64,000 bases of DNA, from contig NC_053040.3 of assembly GCF_002575655.3 (NCBI RefSeq), positions 355,506,267-355,570,266 on the forward strand. The letters are read 5' to 3'. Origin of the DNA: Aegilops tauschii subsp. strangulata (Eukaryota > Streptophyta > Magnoliopsida > Poales > Poaceae). The translations under genes were made by a program, and so were the position numbers. Positions 22,569-32,337 of the stretch are shown in pieces. The number at the start of each line of letters is the position of its first letter. The stretch's first letter is position 1. The notes under the pieces are model-generated. The model was not told the origin of the DNA and made no database searches. It saw only the letters and a list, made by a program, of their open reading frames with translations.

Positions 22569-24689
22569 ACGGTACCCCATGCCTTAGAAGCTCTTACTCG
22601 CGCTCTTGGTGGCTTCGAGTAAGTTGCGGCACTACTTTCAGGGTCACCCCATCAAGGTCGTCTCGGCCTACCCATTGGAGAGGGTGCTTAGGAGCCCCAA
22701 CTCCGCTAGGAGGGTCGCCGAGTGGAATATCGAGCTGCAGGCATTTCAGTTGGAGTTCAGCACGACCAGGGTCATCAAGGGAGCCGCGCTCGCTGATTTC
22801 GTGGCAGAATGGACGGACGCCCCGGAGCTTGAAATAGGCGAGGATCGGTCCCTCTCACCGGGAAGCGAGGCGCCCGATGGCTGGGTCATGTACTTCTATG
22901 GAGCCTTCACGCGCCAGGGCGCGGGGGCTGGAGCAACGCTCGTGTCACCCACTCAGGACAAGCTCTATTATGCTGTGCAGCTCTGCTTCCAGCAAGGCGA
23001 GAAGGTCTCCAACAACATAGCAGAATACGAAGGCCTCATAGCCGGCCTGAAGGCTGCGGCGGCCCTGGGGGTGAAGCGCCTCACCATCAAGGGCGACTCA
23101 CAGCTCCTCGTCAACTTCTCCAACAAGGTATACGAGCCGAAGGACGAACACATGGAGGCGTACCTCGCGGAGGTGCGCAAGATGGAGAAGTAGTTCCTGG
23201 GCCTGGAGCTGCAGCACGTGCCTCGTGGCACCAACAAGGAAGCCGACGACATCGCTAGGAGAGCATCCAAGCGACTGCCCCAAGAGCCTAGCGTCTTCGA
23301 GGAGCGGCTCTTCAAGCCATTGGCAATGCCCCCACTTTCAAGGATAGCGCAGCCTCGGGAGGAGCTCCCACAGCCACCTGCCACGGGAACCCCGGCCTGT
23401 GGCCTAACCTCGGGGGCGCGTCTACTCTTGGCGCTCGAGCCTTAGGAGGGATGCTGGACCAAGGAATTCAAGGAATACCTGAAGTAAGGGACGCTGCCGG
23501 AGAAGGAGGAGGACGCGGAGCATGTGGCCCGGCAAGCCACGGCATACTGCATCCAGGACGGTGAGTTATACAGGAAGCTACCAAACGACGTTTCCCTGCA
23601 TTGCATCTCCAGGGAACAGGGGAAAGAGCTGCTAGCTGACATACACGGCGGGGACTGCGGGCACCACTCGTCCTCGCGAACCCTCGTCGGCAAGGTATTC
23701 CGCAGCGGATTACTGGCCTACGGCACTCAGCGACGCGACTAAGCTGGTGAAGTCCTGTGAGGCCTGCCAGTTCCACGCCAAGCAGATTCATCAGCCGGCT
23801 CAGGGCCTCCAGACCATCCCACTCTCATGGCCATTCACGGTCTGGGGGATGGATATCTTGGTCCCGTTCCCTCAAGCGCCTAGGGGCTACCGCTACCTCT
23901 ACGTCGCCATCGACAAGTTCACCAAGTGGGCGGAGGTAGAAGCCGTCCGCACCATCCCAGCTGGCTCCATGGTCAAGTTCATCAAGGGTCTCCTGAGCCG
24001 TTTCGGGGTCCCCAACTGCATCATCACCGATAATGGCTCGCAGTTCACCAGTAATATCTTCAAACGTACTGTGCTAACCTTGGAACGCAGATCTGCTACG
24101 CTTCAGTGGCGCACCCCCGGAGCAATGGTCAAGCCGAACGCGCCAACGCGGAGGTCCTAAGAGGCCTCAAGACCAAGACCTTCAAGAAGAAGCTCGAAGC
24201 CTGTAGCAGGGGTTGGCACGACGAGCTCCAGTCTGTGATGTGGTCCATCCGCACCACCACCACCAAGCCGACGGGCGAGACCCCATTCTTCCTCGACTAC
24301 GGAGCAGAAGCGGTTCTCCCTCATGAGGTCAAGCATCGCTCCGCACGGGTCCTGGCGTTTGATGAGACGCAGCAGGACGCCACGCGGGGGATGGACCTCG
24401 TACTGGGGGAGGAACGTCGCCGCGAAGCCACGCTACGGGCGCAAGATACCAGCAGGCGTTGCGGCGGTACCACTGCCGCAGCGTCTGCTCCAGGACGCTC
24501 GAGGTGGGTGACCTCGTCCTGAGGCGGGTGCTCTCCAGGGAAGGGCTGCATAAGCTCTCACCCATGTGGGAGGGCCCGTTCAAGGTTGTCCACGTCTCCA
24601 GGCCTGGCGCCGCGCGCCTGGAGACGCAGGATGGGGTACCCATCCAGAACGCCTGGAACATCCAGCACCTCCGGAAGTTCTACCCATGA
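22569..24689 (+). pseudogene. pol C-terminal part: RNase H, archaeal-type RNase H, integrase
   Basis: Begins in the end of the first RNase H (LRHYFQGHPIKVVSAYPLER, ALADFVAEWTDAPE). Next is a second, archaeal-like RNase H: the usual YFDGAFTRQG reads YFYGAFTRQG (Asp to Tyr, codon 22897), followed by EYEGLIAGLKAA and GDSQLLVNF. A TAG at 23191 interrupts it, then HVPRGTNKEADDIA. Integrase: zinc finger pieces (DIHGGDCGHH ... SCEACQFHAKQIH), Asp codons 23852 and 24029, Glu codon 24136. Ends with AWNIQHLRKFYP and TGA at 24687-24689. Further stops lie near 23443 and 23485, with frameshifts near 23705, 24070 and 24450. The element cannot make these enzymes. Confidence 0.9.
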
Positions 24690-24751
24690 AGAAAGGCCCA
24701 GCGCCTGTGAAGAAGGCCCAGCGCCTGTGAAGAAGGCCCAGTGCCTGTGAA
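24688..24751 (+). repeat. Three 20-bp tandem repeats after integrase
   Basis: Three near-identical units of GAAGAAGGCCCAGCGCCTGT (the first with one extra A) follow the pol stop codon. The pol-less relative has single copies of this motif near 4235-4255. Confidence 0.85.
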
Positions 24752-25649
24752 GGTCTCCGCTCGTGACACTCTCACGTAATAATGAGTGGGGCTGTACACG
24801 CCCCGGAGTCTCAGGAGTGTCGCCCTCGGGCCTTTGGGGCTCCCTCCCACGTCCTAGTGGCAGCACTTAGCTCCGCGCTGGTGAGAAGACAAGAAGACTA
24901 GACTAGGTGCCGGACGCGGCTTTTCATTTGCTTTCCGTAGTTGGCTCAGCCCTCTTTAATCGAATTTGCTTTCTAGTGATCTTTGCTGGTCTTGTTCCAT
25001 CGCCTTCTGCCTCTGTTTTTGCCTTTGTTTCTCTGTTTTTGACATGTGCTCTCTCTCTCGTGTACCTCGCGAGGGGGCTGAATAGGTACCCTCGTGAGCT
25101 TCTTTTTTCTGTTTTTCGCTAGGCACCCTCATTCGAGCTCGCAAGCTGGCGCACCCCTCTCAATCCGTGCCCCTCGGGTACCGTGATGTGAAGCACTGAG
25201 TCAAGGCCAGCGGCGCCCGCGACCAAGGCTCGGGAAAACGATAAGTCTCCTGACGAGTTTTTTGCAGTTCCTAGGTGCCTACCAGGCGAAGGAGGCCTCG
25301 CTAGGCATTGGGAAGCAAGCACCTCGTGAAGTGGAGACTACTTCGAGCACGTCAAGCTAAGTTATCTCTACATAAAACGACGATGTTGCGACACGACACA
25401 GGAACGATAAACATAGCATGATAACCGGGAAATCATAGTTTGGTTGCACGCCCCTCCGGGGCCCCATACTGGTTGTTCTCTTAATGCAGGAAGGAAAGGG
25501 AGAACGAAATAAAAATGGCACGTGCCCCCACAGCAGTTCGCGAGGGCGGGCTCTTGGTGCCGTCCCGAGCTCAGTCAGACCCCACCTCGTGCTTCACGGG
25601 GGCGCGGCGATGAGACGACCCGCTGCCGCCTTCGAAGCGGGCGCGGTGG
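24752..25649 (+). other. Post-pol spacer of Tat element
   Basis: Noncoding. The first 150 bp match 3930-4200 on the opposite strand. Contains CTCGCGAGG near 25064 and TTCGCGAGGGCGG near 25538. No ORF with recognisable similarity. Confidence 0.6.
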
Positions 25650-26363
25650 CTAGTCATAACCGCCGCTGCTGGAGCTGTCACCGGAGGAAGAGCCGCCGTA
25701 GCTGGACGAGACATGGTCGGCACCAAGGGCGGGTTCGCCTTCATCCTCGTCACGACCATCGCCAAGGCCGAGCACCTCGTCACCGTCGTTGACCTCGGGG
25801 CAGCACTCGACGCGGCGACCATCTTCCCCAAACACCCTCACGTAGAGGTTCGCATCGCCGTCGTACTTGAAGTGGAGGGCGCACCGCCTGCCCAGGCCGC
25901 GCACGCGGGCGAACGTCTGCCAACCGCAGTCTAGGGCTGCGTTGCCCGCGACAGAGACCTCAACCGCGACCCAGGAAGCCCTGCTGCAGCAGCCGTCCGC
26001 TTGCAGCCCGAGCCCGCCTGGACCTGCGGCCCGCAGCTCATCGGCGAAAAAGCGCGGGAGCTAAAGCCAGTTGTCGGCCGGGTTCTCTGACCACACAACG
26101 AACTCCGGCACCACCTCCGCCGAGTGGAAGCGGGACCGGGGAGGCCGCGTGACCACGGCACGCCTTCCTTCACCAATAGGGCTGCCACGACCAGGGCGAC
26201 CCCCACCGCGCGAAGAGGCACTGACGCGGCCGCAAGGAGCCACAGCAGGGGTCGCAGTATGCTTGCGGGGACGGCCCCGTCCATGCTTGGGCACCGGAGA
26301 GCCGGGCCCCTCCTGGCGAGCCTTCCCTTTCTCCGCGGCTGAAAGCCTCTTCGACGGCGCCAT
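25650..26363 (-). pseudogene. Antisense ORF: AT-hook plus B3-like DNA-binding protein
   Basis: On the strand opposite its retrotransposon, between pol and the 3' LTR. Starts at ATG 26363 (MAPSKRLSAAEKGKARQ). Residues about 27-35 are a classic AT-hook (GRGRPRKH), which binds the minor groove of AT-rich DNA. Residues about 100-185 resemble a plant B3 DNA-binding domain: FFADELRAAG, SWVAVEVSVAG, DCGWQTFARVRGLGRRCALHF, LYVRVFGEDGR. The C-terminus is acidic then serine/glycine-rich (SSSYGGSSSGDSSSSGGYD). One TAG at 26061-26063 interrupts an otherwise single open frame of about 238 codons. A CAG-to-TAG change fits (NWL stop LPRFF). Antisense ORFs at this position are known in Tat elements. The B3 assignment is by eye. 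Confidence 0.7.
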
Positions 26364-26684
26364 GAGTATCGCTGCGAGTAATGGAGCGGGGGAGAAGGAG
26401 CAGGCAGAACGGGAAGAGATGGGCGACGGGGGCTCCGCCCCCCCCCTATCATTTATAGCAGAGGAAGGCCAACCGGCGGCCCCCACGATCGCAGGTAATG
26501 ATGGTTTTCCTTGCATGCAGCAGGGACTCGTCAAATCGGGTAGTCGCCGAGGCAGCATGGGGAAGCAGAGACGCCCATGTCCAATCAACCGCCACGCGTC
26601 GACCAAGGCCGCAGGCTGTTGGGGCCCGCGGCGCTCCGCACTTGCCCTTTGCCTTCGCCCCGAAGCCAAGTCCGAGCACGCCTT

Positions 26685-26697
26685 GGGCCCGGGGGCT
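26685..26697 (+). promoter_or_regulatory. Polypurine tract of Tat element
   Basis: GGGCCCGGGGGCT directly before the 3' LTR. The reverse complement of this stretch begins the window at base 1, showing that the pol-less copy's 3' LTR starts just outside. Confidence 0.6.
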
Positions 26698-26699
26698 AC

Positions 26700-27590
26700 T
26701 GTCGGCGTTCTGGGAACGGGGGTCCTCAGACTTGCATGCCTGCGGCCCATGGCGTGGCTCTCCCAGCGGCCCCGTATGGCCCAACTTCACCAGCAAACAC
26801 TCAAAACCCTCGCGAGGGGCCAATCCTCGCGAGGCAGACGACACAAGACCCCCTCGGGAGCGGCCTCACCAGGTTGGCTCGCGAGGGGCGGAGAGATCAA
26901 GGCAAGGTGAACCTCGCGAGGTTCCCGTGATGCAAGCCATGACGAGCAAGGCCAGGCGGGCGCCAGCGATCGCAACGTCCTCATTTCCTCTTTGGTGCTA
27001 AAGGAGGCAAGCGCAGGCGAGGAGTCCTGAGGCATCAGGCAAAGGTTTCCATATCGGTGCAACGAGACCAAGACCAGCAAAACGACAGGGCGGAGGTCAC
27101 CGTGGAGCCCAAGACGGCGTCACCACCAGAGCCTTTGGCAGGCGAAGACCACCTTTAGTTAGGATAGCCTGTACTAGCTGCCCCCTTTCAAATTGGCCAT
27201 TGTGGCATCCCTTCCCGCTCAATATTTGGGAAGAGGACCAGGGCCTCCATAAATAGGACTAGCCACCATAGTAGGAGGCAACTCATCTAGAGTAATCCTC
27301 ACCCACACAAGTCCATCGAGCACAAGAACGCCGCTCCTCAGGAGGTTGTTCTTCCCTTGTACTGTTCATCCTCAGCCCAAGAGGCAATCCACCACCACCA
27401 CACTGGAGTAGGGTATTACACCACAACGATGGCCCGAACCAGTATAAATCTTGTGTCCCTTGTGTTGCGAGTTCGTGGGGCTTGACTTTGAGATCGCGGT
27501 GAGGGTGAGGGTCTGATTAGGTAGGGGTGATCTTCGTGCGCACCCCAGTGTTCGAACCTCAAGGGTTTTGCCGAAACCCGAAATCCGACA
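26700..27590 (+). repeat. 3' LTR of Tat element
   Basis: 891 bp, TGTCGGCGTTCTGG to AAATCCGACA. TATA-like CATAAATAGG near 27249. Four CTCGCGAGG copies in U3 (26811-26915). Similar throughout to the reverse complement of 5483-6379, but clearly diverged, so this is a different insertion and not the same element. Confidence 0.9.
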
Positions 27591-28174
27591 GGGCCAAATT
27601 CAGCCCGTGGTTACAATCGGCCCATTTGCGGCCCGTTAATCCGTTGGGGTTTTCATAGCGTCATCAAATACGGTCGATTAATGACTACCCGTTATTGTCG
27701 GCCCATGAACGGATGATTCCATATCTAGCCCGTTTACGGCCCATAATGCGGTTTGTTATTGGCCCATGTTTGGCCGATCGATCATACGGCCCGTAGAAGG
27801 CCCATTGATGCTACGGCCCGTAGAAGGACCATTGTTTCTGCGGCCCTTACAAGCCCATTGTTTCTACGGCCCGTAGAAGGCCCATTGTTTCTACGGCCCT
27901 TACAAGGCCCATTGTTTCTGCGGCCCGTAGGAGGCCCATGGTAACTACAGTAAATATGTAGCCCATGGTTATTGTGGCCTAGTTTTAAAAAATAGGTTAT
28001 TGCGGCCAAACCGCGAAAAAAAACTGCACTGACTACAAGCAAACAACTAAACAAGACAACAAGGAAATAAATAATCAAGCAACTTACGCTAGGCTATCAC
28101 GGCTATTACACATATTACATCCACTGGGCATCAAAGTTCGCCACCAGTGCAAATATAGGGAACAAAGCAGCATA
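27591..28174. repeat. GGCCCA/GGCCCG minisatellite and AT-rich flank
   Basis: Between 27600 and 27970 the motif GGCCC(A/G) occurs more than 15 times. From 27780 it forms about six head-to-tail units of 27-30 bp built on CGGCCCGTAGAAGGCCCATT with GTTTCTA. Such arrays are typical of the subterminal regions of plant DNA transposons. TGGGCC is also a promoter 'site II' motif. After 28000 nothing recognisable, except two partial repeats of CACTGG(G/T)(C/G)(A/G)TCAAAGTT(C/G)G. Confidence 0.7.
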
Positions 28175-28690
28175 TCATATACACTGGTGGTCAAAGTTGG
28201 CGACCAGTGCAAATAAACGTAACAAGTCCAGAACTGAAACCACTTCAGAAGATCTCAAGAAACTATCCTGGGTACCCATAATGCTGGCAAGATGCTTAGC
28301 AAGCTTATTAACTTTCTCTTGTTTGGCGCTTAAATCCTCCATCGCTTGCTGTTGCACTAGAAAGTATGCATTTGAATTCTGCAGGGACTTCCTCAGTCCT
28401 TCAGCTTCCTGTCGCAGCACATCTTATCGATGTCTTTCAACTTGAAGTTGAGACTCAGGAAGACGAACTGATTCAGGCAGCGAGTTCGAAGAGCTTGTGC
28501 CAGCAGTAGTGGCCAGTAACTCGAACACTACATCAAGACAGGACTTTTGGGTTCTCTCACTATCGTCAAGATAGTTTTTATCAGCTTTCTTGGAGACCAA
28601 CAGGGATGTCTCACTATCTTGAACCTTATCTGCATTACTTCCTTTACCATTGCATAACGGGGTACTGTTCTCCAATATTTTGTCCGCATT
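28175..28690 (-). pseudogene. Exon 6 (last) of unknown multi-exon gene
   Basis: Acceptor TTTTAG (28691-28696) precedes NADKILENSTPLCNGKG. Hydrophilic protein with a predicted coiled coil near the end (LRQEAEGLRKSLQNSNAYFL, QAMEDLSAKQEKVNKLAKHL). A TAA at about 28421-28423 interrupts it; TCA to TAA would explain this. Reading continues in frame to a stop at 28175. Not a domain I recognise. The family looks transposon-associated because of the adjacent GGCCC arrays, but this is inference. Confidence 0.6.
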
Positions 28691-29352
28691 CTAAAAGATA
28701 AACAAGCAGACACATCACAAGGTTACCATGTTGTATATGAAACTCATTTTGGTAAATCAGTTCAGTAGTAAAGTGGACAGGATAACAGCATGAAACAAAC
28801 ATATATCTATGTACCATGGTCACTTTATGGTCTATATCATTCTAGTTTTTTTTGTCAAATCAAGATAGAAACACAGTTCAAATAATATTTGTTCAAGACA
28901 AAGAAGAATAGACAGAATATAAGTGTGGGAAACTATAGAGCAATAACAACACTTGCAATGTGCATGACATGAGAACATAACTGTTTATTCAATTGAAACT
29001 GAAATCAACATAGAGCAAGTTACAACAGCAAACCAGTTAAAGAAACAGGTTTAAAACATACCTGTTGCGCCATTGGAGTTTCAATTCCATCCTTCAAATT
29101 TGAAAATAGTAGGTATGAGTAAATACAGTGATGCAAGAGCAAAGGAGTATGAACCATAGCTACAGAACCTGACCTGAGAACAATTCTTCCTCTCCTTTAA
29201 GCATTGAGTTGGGATTCGGAGTAGTGGTCCTCGTGCTTTGGGCACTGCAGTTCCCTTACTAACTGCTCGTGTTTGGGTGCTCTGTGGTGGAGACAGTGCT
29301 ATGTTGACTGGAACTGGGTTACTATCTACTGGGGTTGGGGTTAGAAGGGGTG
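28691..29352 (-). pseudogene. Intron, exon 5 and 3' half of exon 4 of the unknown gene
   Basis: Exon 5 is a 30-bp miniexon at 29062-29091, flanked by an AG acceptor and a GTATG donor. The 3' half of exon 4 runs from the retrotransposon boundary (29352) to a GTCAGG donor at 29173. It encodes a proline/threonine-rich stretch (PTPVDSNPVPVNIALSPP, RGPLLRIPTQCLKERKNCSQ). Removing the Athila-like insertion and one GGGTG duplication restores a continuous frame with the other half at 40662-40850. 28697-29061 is AT-rich intron. Confidence 0.6.
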
Positions 29353-30923
29353 TGCTACCTCTTGAGCATGCGTTTGTTTACCCTTGAAGAGGAAAGGGTG
29401 ATGCAGCAAAGTAGCGTAAGTATTTCCCTCAGTTTTTGAGAACCAAGGTATCAATCCAGTAGGAGACTACATGCAAATCCCTCGTACCTGCGCAAACAAA
29501 TAAGAACCTTGCAACCAACGATAAAGGGGTTGTCAATCCCTTCACGGCCACTTGCAAAAGTGAGATCTGATAGAGATAATAAGATAAACATTTTTGGTAT
29601 TTTTGTTGTATAGATTGAAAAGTAAAGATTGCAAAGTAAAATAGATTGGAACTTATATGATGGAAAATAGACCCGGGGGCCATGGGTTTCACTAGTGGCT
29701 TCTCTCAAGATAGAATAATCTACGGTGGGTGAACAAATTATTGTCGAGCAATTGATAGAAAAGTGCATAGTTATGAGAATATCTAGGCATGATCATGTAT
29801 ATAGGCACCATGTCTGCGACAAGTAGACCAAAACGATTCTGCATCTACTACTATTACTCCACACGTCGACCGCTATCCAGCATGCATCTAGAGTATTAAG
29901 TTCATAAGAATAGAGTAACGCACTAGGCAAGATGACATAATGTAGAGGGATAAACTCAAGAAATATGATATAAACCCCATCTTTTTATCCTCGATGGCAA
30001 CAATACAATGCGTGCCTTGCTGCCCCAGCTGTCACTAGGAAAGGACACCGCAAGATTGAAACCAAAGCTAAGCACTTCTCCCATTGCAAGAAAGATCAAT
30101 CTAGTAGGCCAAACCAAACTGATAATTCGAAGAGACTTGCAAAGATAACAAATCATACATAAAAGAATTCAGAGGAGATTCAAATATTGTTCATAGATAA
30201 TCTTGATCATAAACCCACAATTCATCGGATCTCGACAAACACACCGCAAAAAGAATTACATCGAATAGATCTCCAAGAAGATCAAGGAGAACTTTGTATT
30301 TAGATCCAAAGAGAGAGAAGAAGCCATCTAGCTAACAACTATGGACCCGAAGGTCTGAGGTAAACTACTCACACATCATCAGAGAGGCTATGGTGTTGAT
30401 GTAGAAGCACTCCATGATCGATTCCCCCTCCGGCGGAGCGCCGGAAAAGGCCCCAGGATGGGATCTCACGGGTACAGAAGGTTGTGGCGGTGGAAATAGG
30501 GTTTCGTGGTGCTCCCGGATGTTTTTGGGGTATATGAGTATATATAGGTGAAAGAAGTCGGTTGGGGGAGCCACAAGGGGCCCACGAGGGTGGGGGAGCC
30601 ACAAGGCGCCCACCCCCCTGGGCGCGCCTCCCTGCCTCGTGGCCACCTCGTCGCTTCCTTGATGTCTACTCCAAGTCTCCTGGATTGCGTTTGTTCCAAA
30701 AATCACTCTCCCGAAGGTTTCATTCCGTTTGGATTCCGTTTGATATTCCTTTTCTGTGAAACACTGAAATAGGCAAAAAACAGCAATTTGTACTGGGCCT
30801 CCGGTTAGTAGGTTAGTCCCAAGAATAATATAAAAGTCTATATTAAAGCCCATTAAACATCCAAAACAGATAATATAATAGCATGGAACAATCAAAAATT
30901 ATAGATACATTGGAGACGTATCA
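29353..30923 (-). repeat. 3' LTR of Athila-like element
   Basis: 1571 bp; minus strand TGATACGTCTCC... to ...GAGGTAGCA. Colinear with 39106-40661. Confidence 0.9.
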
Positions 30924-32337
30924 AGCATCCCCAAGCTTAATTCCTGCTCGTCCTCGAGTAGGTAAATGATAAACACAAATTTTTTCATGTGGAATGCTAC
31001 CTAGCATATTTTTCAATGTAATTTTGTTTATTGTGTCATGAATATTCAGATCCGAAAGATTCAAGATAAAAGTTTAATATTGACATAAAAATAACAATAC
31101 TTCAAGCATACTAACTAAGCAATTATGTCTTCTCAAAATAACATGGCCAAAGAAAGTTCATCCCTACAAAATCATATAGTTTGGCTATGTTCCATCTTCG
31201 TCACACAAAATATTCAAATCATGCACAACCCCGGTTTCAGCCAAGCAATTGTTTCATACTTTAGAATTTTCAAACTTTTTCAACTTTCACGCAATATATG
31301 AGCATGAGCCATGGACATAGCACTATGGGTGGAATAGAATAGGATGATGGGGTTTGTGTGGAGAAGACAAAAAAGGAGAAAGTCTCACATTGACACGGCT
31401 AATCAATGGGCTAGGGAGATGCCCATCAATTGATGTCAATGCAAGGAGTAGGGATTGCCATGCAACGGATGCACTAGAGCTATAAATGTATGAAAGCTCA
31501 ACAAAAGAAACTAAGTGGGTGTGCATCCAACTTGCTTGCTCACGAAGACCTAGGGCATTTGAGGAAGCCCATTGTTGGAATATACAAGCCAAGTTCTATA
31601 ATGAAAAATTCCCACTAGTATATGAAAGTGACAAAACAAGAGACTCTCTATCATAAAGATCATGGTGCTACTTTGAAGCACAAGTGTGGAAAAAAGGATA
31701 GTAGCATTGTCCCTTTTTATTTCTTTTTTTTTGCCTCTTTTTTTTTATTTGGAATTTCTTTTTTTATATTTTTTATTTGGGACAATGCTCTATGAATGAT
31801 GATCATCACACTTCTATTTATTTACAACTCAATGATTACAACTTGATACTAGGACAAAATATGACTCTATATGAATGCCTCTCGCGGTGTATCGGGATGG
31901 GCAATGAATCAAGAGTGACATGTATGATAAGTTATGCATGGTGGCTTTGCCACAAATACGATGTCAACTACATGATCATGCAAGGCAATATGACAATGAT
32001 GAAGCGTGTCATAATAAATGAAATGGTGGAAAGTTGCATGGCAATATATTTTGGAATGGCTATGGAAATGCCATAATAGGTAGGTATGGTGGCTGTTTTG
32101 AGGAAGATATAAGGAGGTTTATGTGTGATAGAGCATATCATATCACGGGGTTTGGATGTACCGGCGAAGTTTGCACCAACTCTCAAGGTGAGAAAGGGCA
32201 ATGCACGGTACCGAAGAGTCTAGCAATGATGGAAGGGTGAGAGTGCGTATAATCCATGGACTCAACATTAGTCATAAAGAACTCACATACTTATTGCAAA
32301 AATCTACAAGTCATCAAAACCAAGCACTACACGCATG
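30924..32337 (-). other. 3' internal region of Athila-like element
   Basis: Noncoding, AT-rich. Starts with the polypurine tract (minus-strand AAGCTTGGGGATGCT next to the LTR, 30924-30938). T-rich stretches at 31710-31770. No credible ORF. Ends at the GCATG target site of the solo LTR (32333-32337). Confidence 0.75.

Larger units (their letters stand above)
22569..27590 (+). mobile_element. Tat-lineage gypsy element, 3' part
   Basis: Plus-strand element whose LTR and spacer match the minus-strand pol-less copy at 1-6379. Contains the end of pol (22569-24689), a post-pol spacer, an antisense ORF (25650-26363), the polypurine tract (26685-26697) and a 3' LTR (26700-27590). The 5' LTR, gag and RT are left of the Fatima-like insertion, outside the window. 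A second RNase H before integrase and an antisense ORF after pol are traits of the Tat lineage (RIRE2/Grande relatives). GGGCC at 27591-27595 may be the right target duplication. Confidence 0.85.

Noticed and set aside
30365..30895. 176-codon ORF in the Athila-like LTR (also 40127-40633)
   Set aside because: Covers LTR promoter DNA; no protein family and not preserved identically between LTRs.
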